Source: Pseudomonadota bacterium
GTDB lineage: Bacteria; Desulfobacterota; Binatia; Binatales; Binataceae
Length of the DNA stretch: 64,000 nucleotides
Assembly: GCA_021323675.1 (NCBI GenBank)
Contig: JAJPKP010000084.1
Location: forward strand, 1-64,000
Direction of reading: 5' to 3'
Every line of letters begins with the position of its first letter. Positions within the stretch are counted from its first letter, which is position 1. The position numbers and the translations under genes are program-made. The notes below the pieces were generated by a model. It was not told where the DNA came from. It saw nothing but the letters and a program-made list of their open reading frames with translations, and did not search any database. This document shows positions 26,350 through 35,493 of the stretch, one piece after another.

Positions 26350-29081
26350 GCGCAGGCGCCCCCTCCCCTTCCACCGTGGCGCCCGGTCCACGCGGAGAAG
26401 ACGGCCTGCTTCGCGAGTTCGAAGCCACGCGCACGCCCGGGCAGGTCGCGCGTGTTTACCTCGAATCCGTTCGCGACGAGATACGCCAGGTCCATCTCGG
26501 GGGCGCCAGCGGCACCGAAGTGGTGCGGCTTTATACGGCCGCGGTTGACGATCTCCTGCGCGCGCTTTTTCGCTGGGCCGATGCCGAGCACGGGCGGCGC
26601 TTTCCGAAACTGAACCAGCGAATCACGATCGTCGCGCGGGGCGGCTACGGACGAGCCGAGCTGAATCCGCAGTCGGACATCGATCTCCTGTTCCTGCACG
26701 ACTACAAGCGCGGGCCCTACGTCGAGGTGGTCACCGAGATCATCCTTCACGCGCTGTGGGATGCGAGGCTTACGGTGGGGCACGGGGTGCGGACCGGGCG
26801 CGAATGCGTTCGGCTGGCGAACGAGGATCTGAAAGAAAAGACCGCGCTCATCGACTCCCGCTATCTGGCCGGAGACGAAAAGCTTTACAGCGACCTCGAC
26901 AAGCTTCTGATCGCCGAAGTTCTCAATCGCAATCAGCAGAAGTTTTTCAAGGCCAAGCTCGAAGAGAGCCGCGAGCGCCACGCGCATTACGGCGACTCGA
27001 TCTATCTGCTCGAACCGCAGATCAAGGAAGGCGAAGGCGGTTTGCGCGACCTGCACACCGCGATGTGGCTGGCGGCGGTCAAGTACAAGGTGCATTCGGT
27101 CGGCGAACTCGTGCAGAAGGCGGTCATCACCGAACAGGAACTGGCGGAGGTGCGCGCCGCGCGCGATTTCCTGTGGCGGGTGCGCAACTCGCTGCATTTC
27201 CTCACCGGAAGACATTTCGACCAGCTCACCTTCGAGATGCAGGAGCGGATCGAGCCGCTACTGGGATTGAAGCCGATCGAGGGGCAGCCGGCCGGATCCG
27301 CGCTGATGCGCACCTACTACCAGCACGCCAGCACTATCTACCAATTCGCCGAGGGATTGATTGCGCGGGTCGTGGAGGGGCCGGCGGGCGGACGCTTCTT
27401 CCGCCGCGCCAATATCCGGCCGATCCGCCCGGGAGTGCTGATCCAGCAGAACCTGCTGACCATCGGCGACCCCGATCTGTTCCGGCGCGACCCGTTCAAT
27501 CTCATCAATATCTACGCGGATTGCCAGGCGCAGGGCGTCGAGCTGTCGGGCAACACCTATCAGCTCGTGCGCGACAATCTGGGGCTGATCGACGATGAGA
27601 TGCGCAAAAACCCCGAAACCGGCGCGGCGTTGATGAAGATTCTGGCCGGCCGATCGCGCGTCGCCAGCACGCTGGAAGCGATGCACCGGTCCGGGGTGCT
27701 GGGCGCGATCATTCCGGAGTTCGGCAACCTTTACGCCCGCGTGCTGCACGACCTCTATCACATCTACACCGTGGACCGTCATTCGCTGGCCGCGGTCCGC
27801 GAGCTCGAACGCCTGCGCGCGGGAGAATTCAAAGCCTCCACGCCCCTTCTGACCGAGGTCGCGCGCGAGGTCGATTGCCTGCCGCTGGTGTTCATGGCGC
27901 TGCTCCTGCACGACATCGGCAAGGGCCACGGACACGACCATCACGAACGCGGAGCGCAGCTTGCCGCTGACGTATCGCGCCGCCTGGGCCTCAACCCGGA
28001 GGAAGTGGACCTGGTCGTGTTCCTGGTCCGCAACCATCTGATGATGTCGCAGGTGGCGCAAAAGGGCGACATCGACGACGAACGCACCGTGGACGACTTC
28101 GCCCGCACCGCCGGCTCGATCGATCGGTTGAAGGCCCTTTACCTGCTGACCTATGCGGACATGCGGGCGGTGGCGCCCAACGTTTACAACAACTGGCGCG
28201 ACATGCTGCTCAGCGATCTCTACATGCGTGCGCTCAAGCTGATGGAGCATGGCGACCGCGAGGCGGTCGATCCCGCGCGCCGCCTGATGACGGTAAAGAA
28301 CACGGTGCGCGAACTCCTCACGGCGGCGGGAGCCGCGAACGCAGACGTCGAGGCGTTTCTGGCCGAGATGCCGGATCGGTACTTCTTTACCGTGCCGGAG
28401 TCCGACATCGTTCTGCACTTCGACCTGATGCGCGCGCTCGTCGATCGCCCGCTGGTCTCGCGCGTGCGGCATTTTCCGGAGCTGGAATTCAGCGAGTTCA
28501 CGGTGGTCACGCGCGACCAGCCGGGACTCTTTTCCATGATCGCCGGAGCGCTGACCGCCAACAACCTGAACATCCTGTCTGCCCGGATCACCACCCGCTC
28601 TTGCGGTGTGGCGCTCGACGTTTTCCGCGTATCGCACCTGATGGGCGCGGGAGCGCTGGCGATGGAGGAGGATCGATGGGCCCGGGTTCAGCGCGACCTG
28701 GAACTGGTAATCACCGGCCAGCAGGACATCGCCACGCTGGTCGCCTCAGCTCATCATGTAAGAACGGCGAAGACGAAATTCGTGCGCCACGTGCAGACCG
28801 AAGTGACCGTGGACAATCGCATCTCCGAGCAATTCACGGTGGTCGATGTGTTCACGCAGGATCGGGTTGGTTTGCTCTTCACCATCACGCACACGTTGTT
28901 CGAGCTCGGCTTCCCCATCCACCTGGCCCGCATCTCGACCAACGCGGACCAGGCGCTCGACGTCTTCTATATCAGCGAAAACGACGGTCGAAAGGTCGAG
29001 GATTTGGCGCGGATGCGCGAGTTGCGCGAGACGCTGCTCGCCAACCTGGAACGGCATCCCGCCGAGGGCGACGGCGGGTGA
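26346..29081 (+). CDS. glnD: PII uridylyltransferase/uridylyl-removing enzyme
   Basis: 911 residues. The nucleotidyltransferase domain has GGYGRAELNPQSDIDLLF; the HD domain has LLLHDIGKGHGHDHHERG for deuridylylation; two ACT domains end the protein (FTVVTRDQPGLFSMIAGAL and FTVVDVFTQDRVGLLFTI), sensing glutamine. It controls PII proteins and hence nitrogen assimilation. GTG start at 26346 overlaps the amiC stop, and its own stop overlaps the next GTG, so it is translationally coupled on both sides. Confidence 0.97.
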   Translation: MSAGAPSPSTVAPGPRGEDGLLREFEATRTPGQVARVYLESVRDEIRQVHLGGASGTEVVRLYTAAVDDLLRALFRWADAEHGRRFPKLNQRITIVARGGYGRAELNPQSDIDLLFLHDYKRGPYVEVVTEIILHALWDARLTVGHGVRTGRECVRLANEDLKEKTALIDSRYLAGDEKLYSDLDKLLIAEVLNRNQQKFFKAKLEESRERHAHYGDSIYLLEPQIKEGEGGLRDLHTAMWLAAVKYKVHSVGELVQKAVITEQELAEVRAARDFLWRVRNSLHFLTGRHFDQLTFEMQERIEPLLGLKPIEGQPAGSALMRTYYQHASTIYQFAEGLIARVVEGPAGGRFFRRANIRPIRPGVLIQQNLLTIGDPDLFRRDPFNLINIYADCQAQGVELSGNTYQLVRDNLGLIDDEMRKNPETGAALMKILAGRSRVASTLEAMHRSGVLGAIIPEFGNLYARVLHDLYHIYTVDRHSLAAVRELERLRAGEFKASTPLLTEVAREVDCLPLVFMALLLHDIGKGHGHDHHERGAQLAADVSRRLGLNPEEVDLVVFLVRNHLMMSQVAQKGDIDDERTVDDFARTAGSIDRLKALYLLTYADMRAVAPNVYNNWRDMLLSDLYMRALKLMEHGDREAVDPARRLMTVKNTVRELLTAAGAANADVEAFLAEMPDRYFFTVPESDIVLHFDLMRALVDRPLVSRVRHFPELEFSEFTVVTRDQPGLFSMIAGALTANNLNILSARITTRSCGVALDVFRVSHLMGAGALAMEEDRWARVQRDLELVITGQQDIATLVASAHHVRTAKTKFVRHVQTEVTVDNRISEQFTVVDVFTQDRVGLLFTITHTLFELGFPIHLARISTNADQALDVFYISENDGRKVEDLARMRELRETLLANLERHPAEGDGG

Positions 29082-30061
29082 GCGCGAGTCCTCCTGAAGC
29101 GTCCGGCTGGGACGCGCTGATTGACGGGCATCTGGCGCGAATGCGCGTCGAACGCGGACTGAGCATCCATTCGATCCACGCCTATGCGCGCGATCTTGCC
29201 GATTTCCACGAATTCTGCCGCGGCCACGAGATCGCTCCCGCCCAGTTCGACTCGGGCGCGATTACCCGCTACCTGGCATCGATCGCCGAGCGCGGCTTCG
29301 AGGCATCGACCCAGCGCCGGCGCCTTTCCGCGGTGCGCGGGCTGGCACGCGAGCTTATCGACCGCGGGATTATCAGCCACGATCCGATTCCGCAGGTGAA
29401 GATCTCCAATCTCGCGCGCAAACTGCCCCGCACACTTTCGCGGCGCGACATCGAAATGCTCCTCGATGCGATCGATACCTCCACAGTTCGCGGACTGCGC
29501 GACCGGGCGATGCTCGAGCTTGCGTACGGGTCGGGCCTGCGTGTTTCCGAACTGGTCGGATTGCAGCTTCCGCAGCTCAACGTCCGGGCGGGACTGGTGA
29601 CCGTATTCGGCAAGGGCGGCAAGGAGCGGATCGTGCCGCTCGGCAGAGCCGCGATGCGGGCGATAGCCGAGTATCTGAAGCGGCGAGAAGAGGAACTGCG
29701 CGCGGACCAGGGCAAAGACGCAAAACGTCCTCGCCGCCGGCCCGTGCGCGCGCCCGGCGCGGTGTTTATCACGCGGCTTGGAAGGCCGATGACGCGGCAG
29801 GGATTTTTCAAGGCGCTCAAAGGATGGGCCGGTAGGGACCGGCGCCTTTCATGGATAAGCCCGCACACCCTGCGCCACTCGTTCGCGACCCATCTGCTCG
29901 AAGGCGGCGCCGACCTGCGCGCGGTGCAGGAGATGCTCGGTCACAGCGACATCTCAACCACCCAGATTTACACTCATCTGTCGAAGAGCCATCTGCGCAA
30001 GGTTCATCGCATGTATCATCCCCGCGCGACGCGCGAGGCGGTTAGCACAAGGAACGATTGA
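29078..30061 (+). CDS. Tyrosine recombinase XerC/XerD
   Basis: 327 residues from GTG 29078, overlapping the glnD stop. N-terminal SAM-like core-binding domain, then the catalytic domain with Arg in [11 protein letters not shown], Lys in [37 protein letters not shown] (Arg-Lys-His-x-x-Arg-His-Tyr all present). It resolves chromosome dimers at dif. An Arg/Lys-rich insertion of about 25 residues ([20 protein letters not shown]) interrupts the catalytic domain and is not seen in typical XerC/D. Being in the conserved mutS-scpB run, it is the housekeeping enzyme and not a mobile integrase. Confidence 0.93.
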   Translation: MSASPPEASGWDALIDGHLARMRVERGLSIHSIHAYARDLADFHEFCRGHEIAPAQFDSGAITRYLASIAERGFEASTQRRRLSAVRGLARELIDRGIISHDPIPQVKISNLARKLPRTLSRRDIEMLLDAIDTSTVRGLRDRAMLELAYGSGLRVSELVGLQLPQLNVRAGLVTVFGKGGKERIVPLGRAAMRAIAEYLKRREEELRADQGKDAKRPRRRPVRAPGAVFITRLGRPMTRQGFFKALKGWAGRDRRLSWISPHTLRHSFATHLLEGGADLRAVQEMLGHSDISTTQIYTHLSKSHLRKVHRMYHPRATREAVSTRND

Positions 30062-30062
30062 G

Positions 30063-30713
30063 TTGGAACAGATCGCCGGTTACATCCAGACCATTTCCAT
30101 CTTCGCCCTGCCCATCATGTTCGCGATCATCACCCACGAAGTGATGCACGGCGTGGTGGCGCTCAGGCTCGGCGACGACACGGCGCTGCGAGCGGGGCGG
30201 CTTACGCTGAATCCCGTTTCGCACATCGATCTTTTCGGCACGATCATCCTGCCCGCGATTCTCGTGTTCCTTCATCTTCCCGTGTTCGGCTATGCGAAGC
30301 CGGTGCCGGTCGATTTTTCGCGCCTGCGCGGAGGACGCACGGGGATGATCCAGGTGGCGGCGGCGGGCCCGCTGACCAACTTCGCGCTCGCCATTCTGAG
30401 CGCGATTGCAATTAGGATCATCGTGCGGATTCCCTGGGGCGGAACATTGGGATTCGCGGTTGCCAGGCCGCTGGCGCAGATGATGCTCGCGTCGATCGGC
30501 ATCAACGTGGCACTGGGCGTTTTCAACCTGTTCCCCCTTCTGCCGCTCGACGGCGGGCGGGTGTTGGCCGGCCTGCTGCCGCTCTCCGCCGCGCGCGCAT
30601 ACGCGCGCACCGAGCGCTATGGCTTTCTGATCCTCGTGGTGTTGCTATATACCAATTCGGTCGAAGCCGTGATTGACCCGATCATCAACGCGATCACGCG
30701 GGTGCTGCTGTGA
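30063..30713 (+). CDS. Site-2-protease-type M50 membrane metallopeptidase
   Basis: 216 residues with about five membrane segments. The zinc site HEVMHG (HExxH) lies in the first helix region and LFPLLPLDGGRV near residue 155 supplies the third, Asp, ligand. This is the compact PDZ-less M50 group. It cleaves an unknown membrane substrate. TTG start at 30063 has AAGGAA 8 bp upstream. It is 1 bp from the recombinase stop and overlaps scpA. Confidence 0.9.
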   Translation: MEQIAGYIQTISIFALPIMFAIITHEVMHGVVALRLGDDTALRAGRLTLNPVSHIDLFGTIILPAILVFLHLPVFGYAKPVPVDFSRLRGGRTGMIQVAAAGPLTNFALAILSAIAIRIIVRIPWGGTLGFAVARPLAQMMLASIGINVALGVFNLFPLLPLDGGRVLAGLLPLSAARAYARTERYGFLILVVLLYTNSVEAVIDPIINAITRVLL

Positions 30714-31486
30714 GCGATCAACGAGAAACCCCGCCCCGGTTCGAGGCGGAGGGAACCCCGCGCTTCAAGCTGCCCGTTTACGAAGGGCCGCTCGACCTGC
30801 TGCTCCATCTGCTGAAGCGGGCCGAGCTCGATCCGCACGACGTAACCGCCAGCATCATCACCGAGCAGTATCTCGCCTACCTGGAACTGCTCGACCAGCT
30901 CAACCTCGATGTCGCCGGCGAATACCTCGTGATGGCGGCGACGCTGCTGCTGATCAAGTCCTTTTCGATGCTGCCGCATCCGGAGCTTGCCGATACGGAG
31001 GAAGCCGAGGAGCTCAAGCGCGACCTGGTCGAGCGGCTGCTCGAATATCAGCGTTATCGCGAGGCCGCGGAAAAACTCGCAGAGCGCTCGATCCTCGGGC
31101 GCGACGTGTTCGCGGCCCCGGGCGAGCCCGCCCCGGAGGCGGAAGAAACCGAACCGCGCTACAGCGTCTCGATCTTCGATTTGGTCGAGGCGATGGGCGC
31201 GGTGCTCAAGCGAATCGCGGACAAGACCCCGCGCGGCATCGTGCTCAGGGACATCCCGGTCGCGGAGTGTATCCCGGCGATTCTTACCCGCCTCGAGCAG
31301 CACGGACGAGTTGAATTTTCCGCGCTGTTCGACGACCTGCACGACCGGCCGCGTGTGATCGCAACTTTCATGGCACTATTGGAGTTGATGCGCCGCGGTG
31401 AAGTCGCGGCATGGCAGGAAGTGCGGTTTGGCCCGATAATTCTCGAACGCCGCACACCGCCGCACGCGGTTGCGGGGCAAGCCTGA
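30710..31486 (+). CDS. scpA: Segregation and condensation protein A
   Basis: 258-residue kleisin of the SMC complex. The N-terminal FKLPVYEGPLDLLLHLLKRA and EYLVMAATLLLIKSFSMLP are diagnostic; the C-terminal winged helix follows an acidic linker. It bridges SMC heads to ScpB during chromosome compaction. GTG start at 30710 overlaps the M50 stop by GTGA. Confidence 0.95.
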   Translation: MSDQRETPPRFEAEGTPRFKLPVYEGPLDLLLHLLKRAELDPHDVTASIITEQYLAYLELLDQLNLDVAGEYLVMAATLLLIKSFSMLPHPELADTEEAEELKRDLVERLLEYQRYREAAEKLAERSILGRDVFAAPGEPAPEAEETEPRYSVSIFDLVEAMGAVLKRIADKTPRGIVLRDIPVAECIPAILTRLEQHGRVEFSALFDDLHDRPRVIATFMALLELMRRGEVAAWQEVRFGPIILERRTPPHAVAGQA

Positions 31487-31550
31487 CGCTCTTCCCGTCG
31501 CAGACGAGAGCGCCGAAGGATGCCGCGACGAGGTTTGTAACGGAGCATAG

Positions 31551-32300
31551 GTGGAAGAGGAACGTCTCAAATCGATTCTTGAAAGTCTGCTGTTCGCCGC
31601 CGGCGAACCGGTTTCGATCGGCAGATTGCAGTCCGCTCTCGAAGACGTGCCGCGCGCCGAAATTCAGAAGGCGCTCGGCGCGATGGCGACAGAGTTCGCG
31701 GCGCAAAATCGCGGAGTCACGCTCGAAGAAGTCGCGGGCGGTTACCAGCTGCGCACGCCCAAAGAGCACGCGCAGTATGTGCGGAGGCTGCTCGCCGCAA
31801 GGCCGCCGCGCCTAAGCCGTCCGCTGCTGGAAACGGTCGCGATTGTCGCCTATCGGCAGCCGATTACCCGGCCCGAGATCGAGCAGCTTCGCGGCGTGGA
31901 TTCGGGCGGCGTCCTCGAGACGCTGCTCGAGCGGCGTCTCATCAAGATTGCCGGCCGCAAAGAAGCGCCCGGACGTCCGATCATGTACGCGACCACGCCG
32001 GAGTTTCTGGAAACCTTCGGCCTCAAGGATCTCGACAGCCTGCCCGACCTCAAGGAGTTCCAGGAAATCGAGCGCGCGGTCGAGCAGACCGAAACGGGGC
32101 CCGTCGAGAGCATCGAGACTCACCCCGAGGATGCGCCGGCGGAGATGGAGAAATCCGCGGAATCCGCCGAGGCCGGCCAGCCTCCGCCTGAAGAAGCGAT
32201 CGATCCGGACCGGGGGGATGGCAACGCGGCAGCCGTGAGCCCTGCCGACGACATCCTGGACGACCCTTCGCCCGAGGGGAACGGGAAGCCGCAAGAGTGA
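31551..32300 (+). CDS. scpB: Segregation and condensation protein B
   Basis: 249 residues from GTG 31551. Two winged-helix domains: SILESLLFAAGEPVSIGRLQ at the start, then LLETVAIVAYRQPITRPEIE and GRPIMYATTPEFLETFGLKD. After residue 175 comes a 75-residue acidic, Pro/Glu-rich tail, longer than in typical ScpB and probably disordered. Last gene of the plus-strand run; it meets dnaB tail to tail 37 bp on, with no clear hairpin between. Confidence 0.95.
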   Translation: MEEERLKSILESLLFAAGEPVSIGRLQSALEDVPRAEIQKALGAMATEFAAQNRGVTLEEVAGGYQLRTPKEHAQYVRRLLAARPPRLSRPLLETVAIVAYRQPITRPEIEQLRGVDSGGVLETLLERRLIKIAGRKEAPGRPIMYATTPEFLETFGLKDLDSLPDLKEFQEIERAVEQTETGPVESIETHPEDAPAEMEKSAESAEAGQPPPEEAIDPDRGDGNAAAVSPADDILDDPSPEGNGKPQE

Positions 32301-32337
32301 CCGCCCTGCGGTGGGCCGCGCGGCGAGTGTCCGGCTG

Positions 32338-33717
32338 CTAACCGCCCGTATCTTCGAAAGCGCCCACGTCCGGGGTGTAATTTTCGAATCTCGTATACTG
32401 GCTCAGATATGTGAGCTTGGCGGTGTCAGTCGGGCCGTTTCGCTGCTTGGCGATGATTATCTCGGCGACGCCGGGTTCCTTGGTGTCGCGATGGTACATC
32501 TCGTCGCGATAGATGAACCCAATCACGTCGGCATCCTGCTCAATCGCGCCCGACTCGCGCAGATCGGCGAGCAGCGGGCGGCGGTCGGGACGAGTCTCAA
32601 CCTGGCGGTTGAGCTGCGAGAGCGCGATCACCGGAACATTGAGCTCCTTGGCAAGAGCTTTCAGCGAACGCGAGATTTCGGAGATTTCCTTTTCGCGCGA
32701 CTCTCCGGGCCGCGACGCGCGCATCAACTGCAGATAGTCAACGATAATCAGGCCTAGATTCGCTCCGCGGTCGCGCTTCAGGCGGCGACATTTGGCCTTG
32801 AGCTGAATCGGAGTGATGTCGGACGAATCATCGATAAGAATGTTCGCCTGGCTCATCCGGTCCGCCGCGCCGATGAGCTTGGGGAAGTCGTCGTGTTTCA
32901 AATAGCCGGTGCGGACTTTGGCGCTGTCCACCCGCGCATCGGCACAGAGCATCCGAAGCGAGAGCTGCTCTTTGGACATTTCCAGGGAAAAGAACGCGAC
33001 ACCCACCGGCGGGTCTGCGTAGATCGCCGCATGCGCCGCGATATTCAGCGCCAGCGCCGTCTTACCCATCGAAGGCCGCGCCGCGAGGATAATCAGATCC
33101 GAGGGCTGAAGTCCGGCGGTGATGCGATCCAGATCGATGAAGCCGGTCGGAACGCCCGTCACCAGTTCCTTGCGCTCGTAGAGTCGCTCGATGAGCGCAA
33201 TCGACTTGGGCGTGATCTCCTTCATCGAGTGGAACGACGGCCGGATGCGCCGCTCTGCGATCTCGAAGATGCGATGCTCGGCTTCGTCGAGGAATTCATC
33301 GACGTTGGGCGGCCCCTCGTAAGCGCCCGAGGCGATTTCAGTTGAAACCGAGGCGAGGCTTCGCAGGATGGCCTTTTCGCGCACCAGTCGCGCGTAATAC
33401 GTGATGTTGGATGCGGTCGGGACGATCGAGGCCAGTTCCGCGATGTACGCGGGGCCGCCGACCGATTCGAGCTTGCCGTTCTTGCGCAGCCAGTCCTTCA
33501 GCGTGATCGCATCGACCGGCGAGGGCTGGTCGGTAAGCTCGATCATCGCGCGGTAAATTTCGCGATGGGAATCGCGATAGAAATCCTCGGGGACAAGGAT
33601 TTCCAGCGCATGGTTGATAGCTTCGTTATCGAGCAGAATCGCGCCCAGCACGCACTGCTCAGCTTCGAGGTTTTGCGGGGGAACGCGCCTTAGGATGTCG
33701 TCCGCAACAGCCGCCAC
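32338..33717 (-). CDS. dnaB: Replicative DNA helicase
   Basis: 459 residues if begun at GTG 33717, which has GGAAGG upstream and gives the usual DnaB start (ILRRVPPQNLEAEQCVLGA). An in-frame ATG at 33810 would add 31 non-conserved residues. The N-terminal primase-interacting domain is followed by a RecA-like domain with ARPSMGKTALALN (Walker A), IIVDYLQLM (Walker B), and SQLNRQVETR. No intein is present. It unwinds DNA at the fork. Possible DnaA-box-like repeats lie about 100 bp upstream. Confidence 0.96.
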   Translation of the reverse strand: MAAVADDILRRVPPQNLEAEQCVLGAILLDNEAINHALEILVPEDFYRDSHREIYRAMIELTDQPSPVDAITLKDWLRKNGKLESVGGPAYIAELASIVPTASNITYYARLVREKAILRSLASVSTEIASGAYEGPPNVDEFLDEAEHRIFEIAERRIRPSFHSMKEITPKSIALIERLYERKELVTGVPTGFIDLDRITAGLQPSDLIILAARPSMGKTALALNIAAHAAIYADPPVGVAFFSLEMSKEQLSLRMLCADARVDSAKVRTGYLKHDDFPKLIGAADRMSQANILIDDSSDITPIQLKAKCRRLKRDRGANLGLIIVDYLQLMRASRPGESREKEISEISRSLKALAKELNVPVIALSQLNRQVETRPDRRPLLADLRESGAIEQDADVIGFIYRDEMYHRDTKEPGVAEIIIAKQRNGPTDTAKLTYLSQYTRFENYTPDVGAFEDTGG

Positions 33718-33813
33718 CTGACCACCACCTTCCGGACCCAAACCAGAGTTTCGAAGGACCGGATTATTTGTGAACCACTCATGGCCATCAAGAGTGTTTC
33801 CCCGATTCACATC

Positions 33814-33856
33814 TTATCCCAACGGTCGTGAACAGGATATCCACAGGCAATCCACA
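33814..33856. promoter_or_regulatory. Cluster of DnaA-box-like 9-mers upstream of dnaB
   Basis: TTATCCCAA (33814-33822), ATATCCACA (33837-33845) and CAATCCACA (33848-33856) resemble the DnaA box TTATCCACA with one or two changes. The last two are direct repeats 11 bp apart, about one helical turn. They could let DnaA control dnaB, but no AT-rich unwinding element is next to them, so an origin is not supported. Confidence 0.35.
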
Positions 33857-33858
33857 AG

Positions 33859-34578
33859 TCAGCGGATGCGCCTGCGGGGCAGTTCAGCGCGGGCCATCAG
33901 GGGTCCCAGCGCGATGCCAAACAGGAATCCACCGACATGCGCCCACCATGCCACTCCCCCCGCGGCTGCTCCCCGCGACCCTTCCGAAAGCCCGGCGTAG
34001 AGTTGCACGGCGAACCACAAAAGCAGGTACAGGACAGCGGGTACTTCGATCACCTGGACAAAGACGAACAGCGGCAGAATCGTGGTGATGCGCGCGCGCG
34101 GATAGAAGATGAAATAGGCGCCGAGCACGCCCGCAATCGCGCCTGATGCGCCGATGACCGGAATCTGCGAGTCCGGCGCGATTAGAATGGTCGCCAGAGC
34201 GGCCGCCATCCCCGAAACCAGATAAAACACCAGGTAGCGCCGGCTCCCAAGGCGCCATTCCACCGCCGCGCCGAATATGAACAGGTAAAGCATGTTGCCC
34301 GCGATATGCCAGATGCCCCCATGCACGAACATCGAGCTGACCACCGTGAGCATCGCCGCCGCGGCTCTGAGCAGTATCCGGGGCGAATCACCCGCCGCGA
34401 AGAGTCCCTGAAGGGACGACGTCACGCTTTCGGGAACCATCGCGTAGCGCAGGACAAACCCTTCGACCGCCGGCCCCAGCGAGAACTCATAACCGAAGAC
34501 CGCCAGATTCAGCAGAATCAGCAGAACGTTTACCGGCGTCAGGCGGCGCGGCGTCGAGCTGTCGCGAAGGGGAATCAT
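33859..34578 (-). CDS. Rhomboid-family intramembrane serine protease
   Basis: 239 residues from ATG 34578 (MIPLRDSSTPRRLTPVNVLL). About six membrane helices. HGGIWHIAGNMLYLFIFG carries the His/Asn oxyanion motif, GASGAIAGVLGAYF the nucleophile Ser, and WWAHVGGFLFGI the catalytic His. It cuts membrane helices of unknown substrates in the inner membrane. An ATG at 34704 would add a poorly hydrophobic extension and is less likely. Upstream of dnaB on the same strand. Confidence 0.92.
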   Translation of the reverse strand: MIPLRDSSTPRRLTPVNVLLILLNLAVFGYEFSLGPAVEGFVLRYAMVPESVTSSLQGLFAAGDSPRILLRAAAAMLTVVSSMFVHGGIWHIAGNMLYLFIFGAAVEWRLGSRRYLVFYLVSGMAAALATILIAPDSQIPVIGASGAIAGVLGAYFIFYPRARITTILPLFVFVQVIEVPAVLYLLLWFAVQLYAGLSEGSRGAAAGGVAWWAHVGGFLFGIALGPLMARAELPRRRIR

Positions 34579-34756
34579 CTGCGGGTTCGATCTCCGGACC
34601 GCGCAGTATGCTACCGGTTGGCGATGGAGGTAAGCGAGACGCCCGCTTGAGCATCGCCGCTTTGTGTGCGAGATAGTTCGACTGGCTCTCGTCGTAACGA
34701 CCAAAGCCGCATCCGTTCCCGATCGGATGCGGTACGGGCAACAGGAGGTTAACGCG

Positions 34757-35476
34757 ATGGAAATTGTCTCGCAGGAAGTCGTCGCAGGCAGCGAGAAAAT
34801 GCCTTGCCATCTGGCACGCCCGGCGTCCGGCGGACCCTATCCGGGGCTGGTCGTGGTAATGGAGGCGTTCGGACTAAACGATCATATCAGGAAGATCACC
34901 GGCCGGTTCGCGGCCGAAGGATTCGTGGCCATCTCGCCGAATCTCTACTTCCGCCAGCCGAACAACGTCGTGGCCTACAACGACCTGCCGGGGGCGTTTC
35001 GGCTGATGGGATCGCTCACGGACGATCAAATTGTGGCCGACATGACCGCCGCGATTGACTATCTCAAGGGCCTCAAAGAGGTGAAGCCCGCCTTCGGCAC
35101 CGTCGGATTCTGCATGGGCGGACGAATCAGTTTCCTGACCGCGTGCCGCAACACGGACGTGAAGGCGACCGCGCCCTACTACGGAGGCGGCATGGTCTCA
35201 TCCAGGCAGCCTGATGCGAAACCGCCGATTGCGTACGTCGAGGGACTGAATGCCCCGGTGCTCGCGTTCTTCGGCGGCAAGGATGCGTTCATTCCGCTGG
35301 CCGAGGTTGACCAGTTCCGCGATGCGCTCAAGAAGGCCGGGAAAACCGCCGACGTGGTCCTGTATGCGGATGCGGACCACGGCTTCATGTGCGACGAGCG
35401 TCCGTCCTACCATCCGCAGCACGCCAAGGAGGCCTTCACAAAGACCATCGCCTTCTTCAAGCAGCATCTGGGCTGA
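34757..35476 (+). CDS. Dienelactone hydrolase-family protein
   Basis: 239 residues from ATG 34757, which has AGGAGGT 7 bp before it. Alpha/beta hydrolase with the DLH triad visible: Cys in GTVGFCMGGRIS, Asp in FFGGKDAFIP, His in YADADHGFMC. DLH enzymes open dienelactones in aromatic degradation, but the family is broad and the true substrate is unknown. Followed 17 bp later by a lipoprotein gene whose first codons contain a terminator-like hairpin. Confidence 0.92.
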   Translation: MEIVSQEVVAGSEKMPCHLARPASGGPYPGLVVVMEAFGLNDHIRKITGRFAAEGFVAISPNLYFRQPNNVVAYNDLPGAFRLMGSLTDDQIVADMTAAIDYLKGLKEVKPAFGTVGFCMGGRISFLTACRNTDVKATAPYYGGGMVSSRQPDAKPPIAYVEGLNAPVLAFFGGKDAFIPLAEVDQFRDALKKAGKTADVVLYADADHGFMCDERPSYHPQHAKEAFTKTIAFFKQHLG

Positions 35477-35493
35477 AACGGACACGACTGTCG

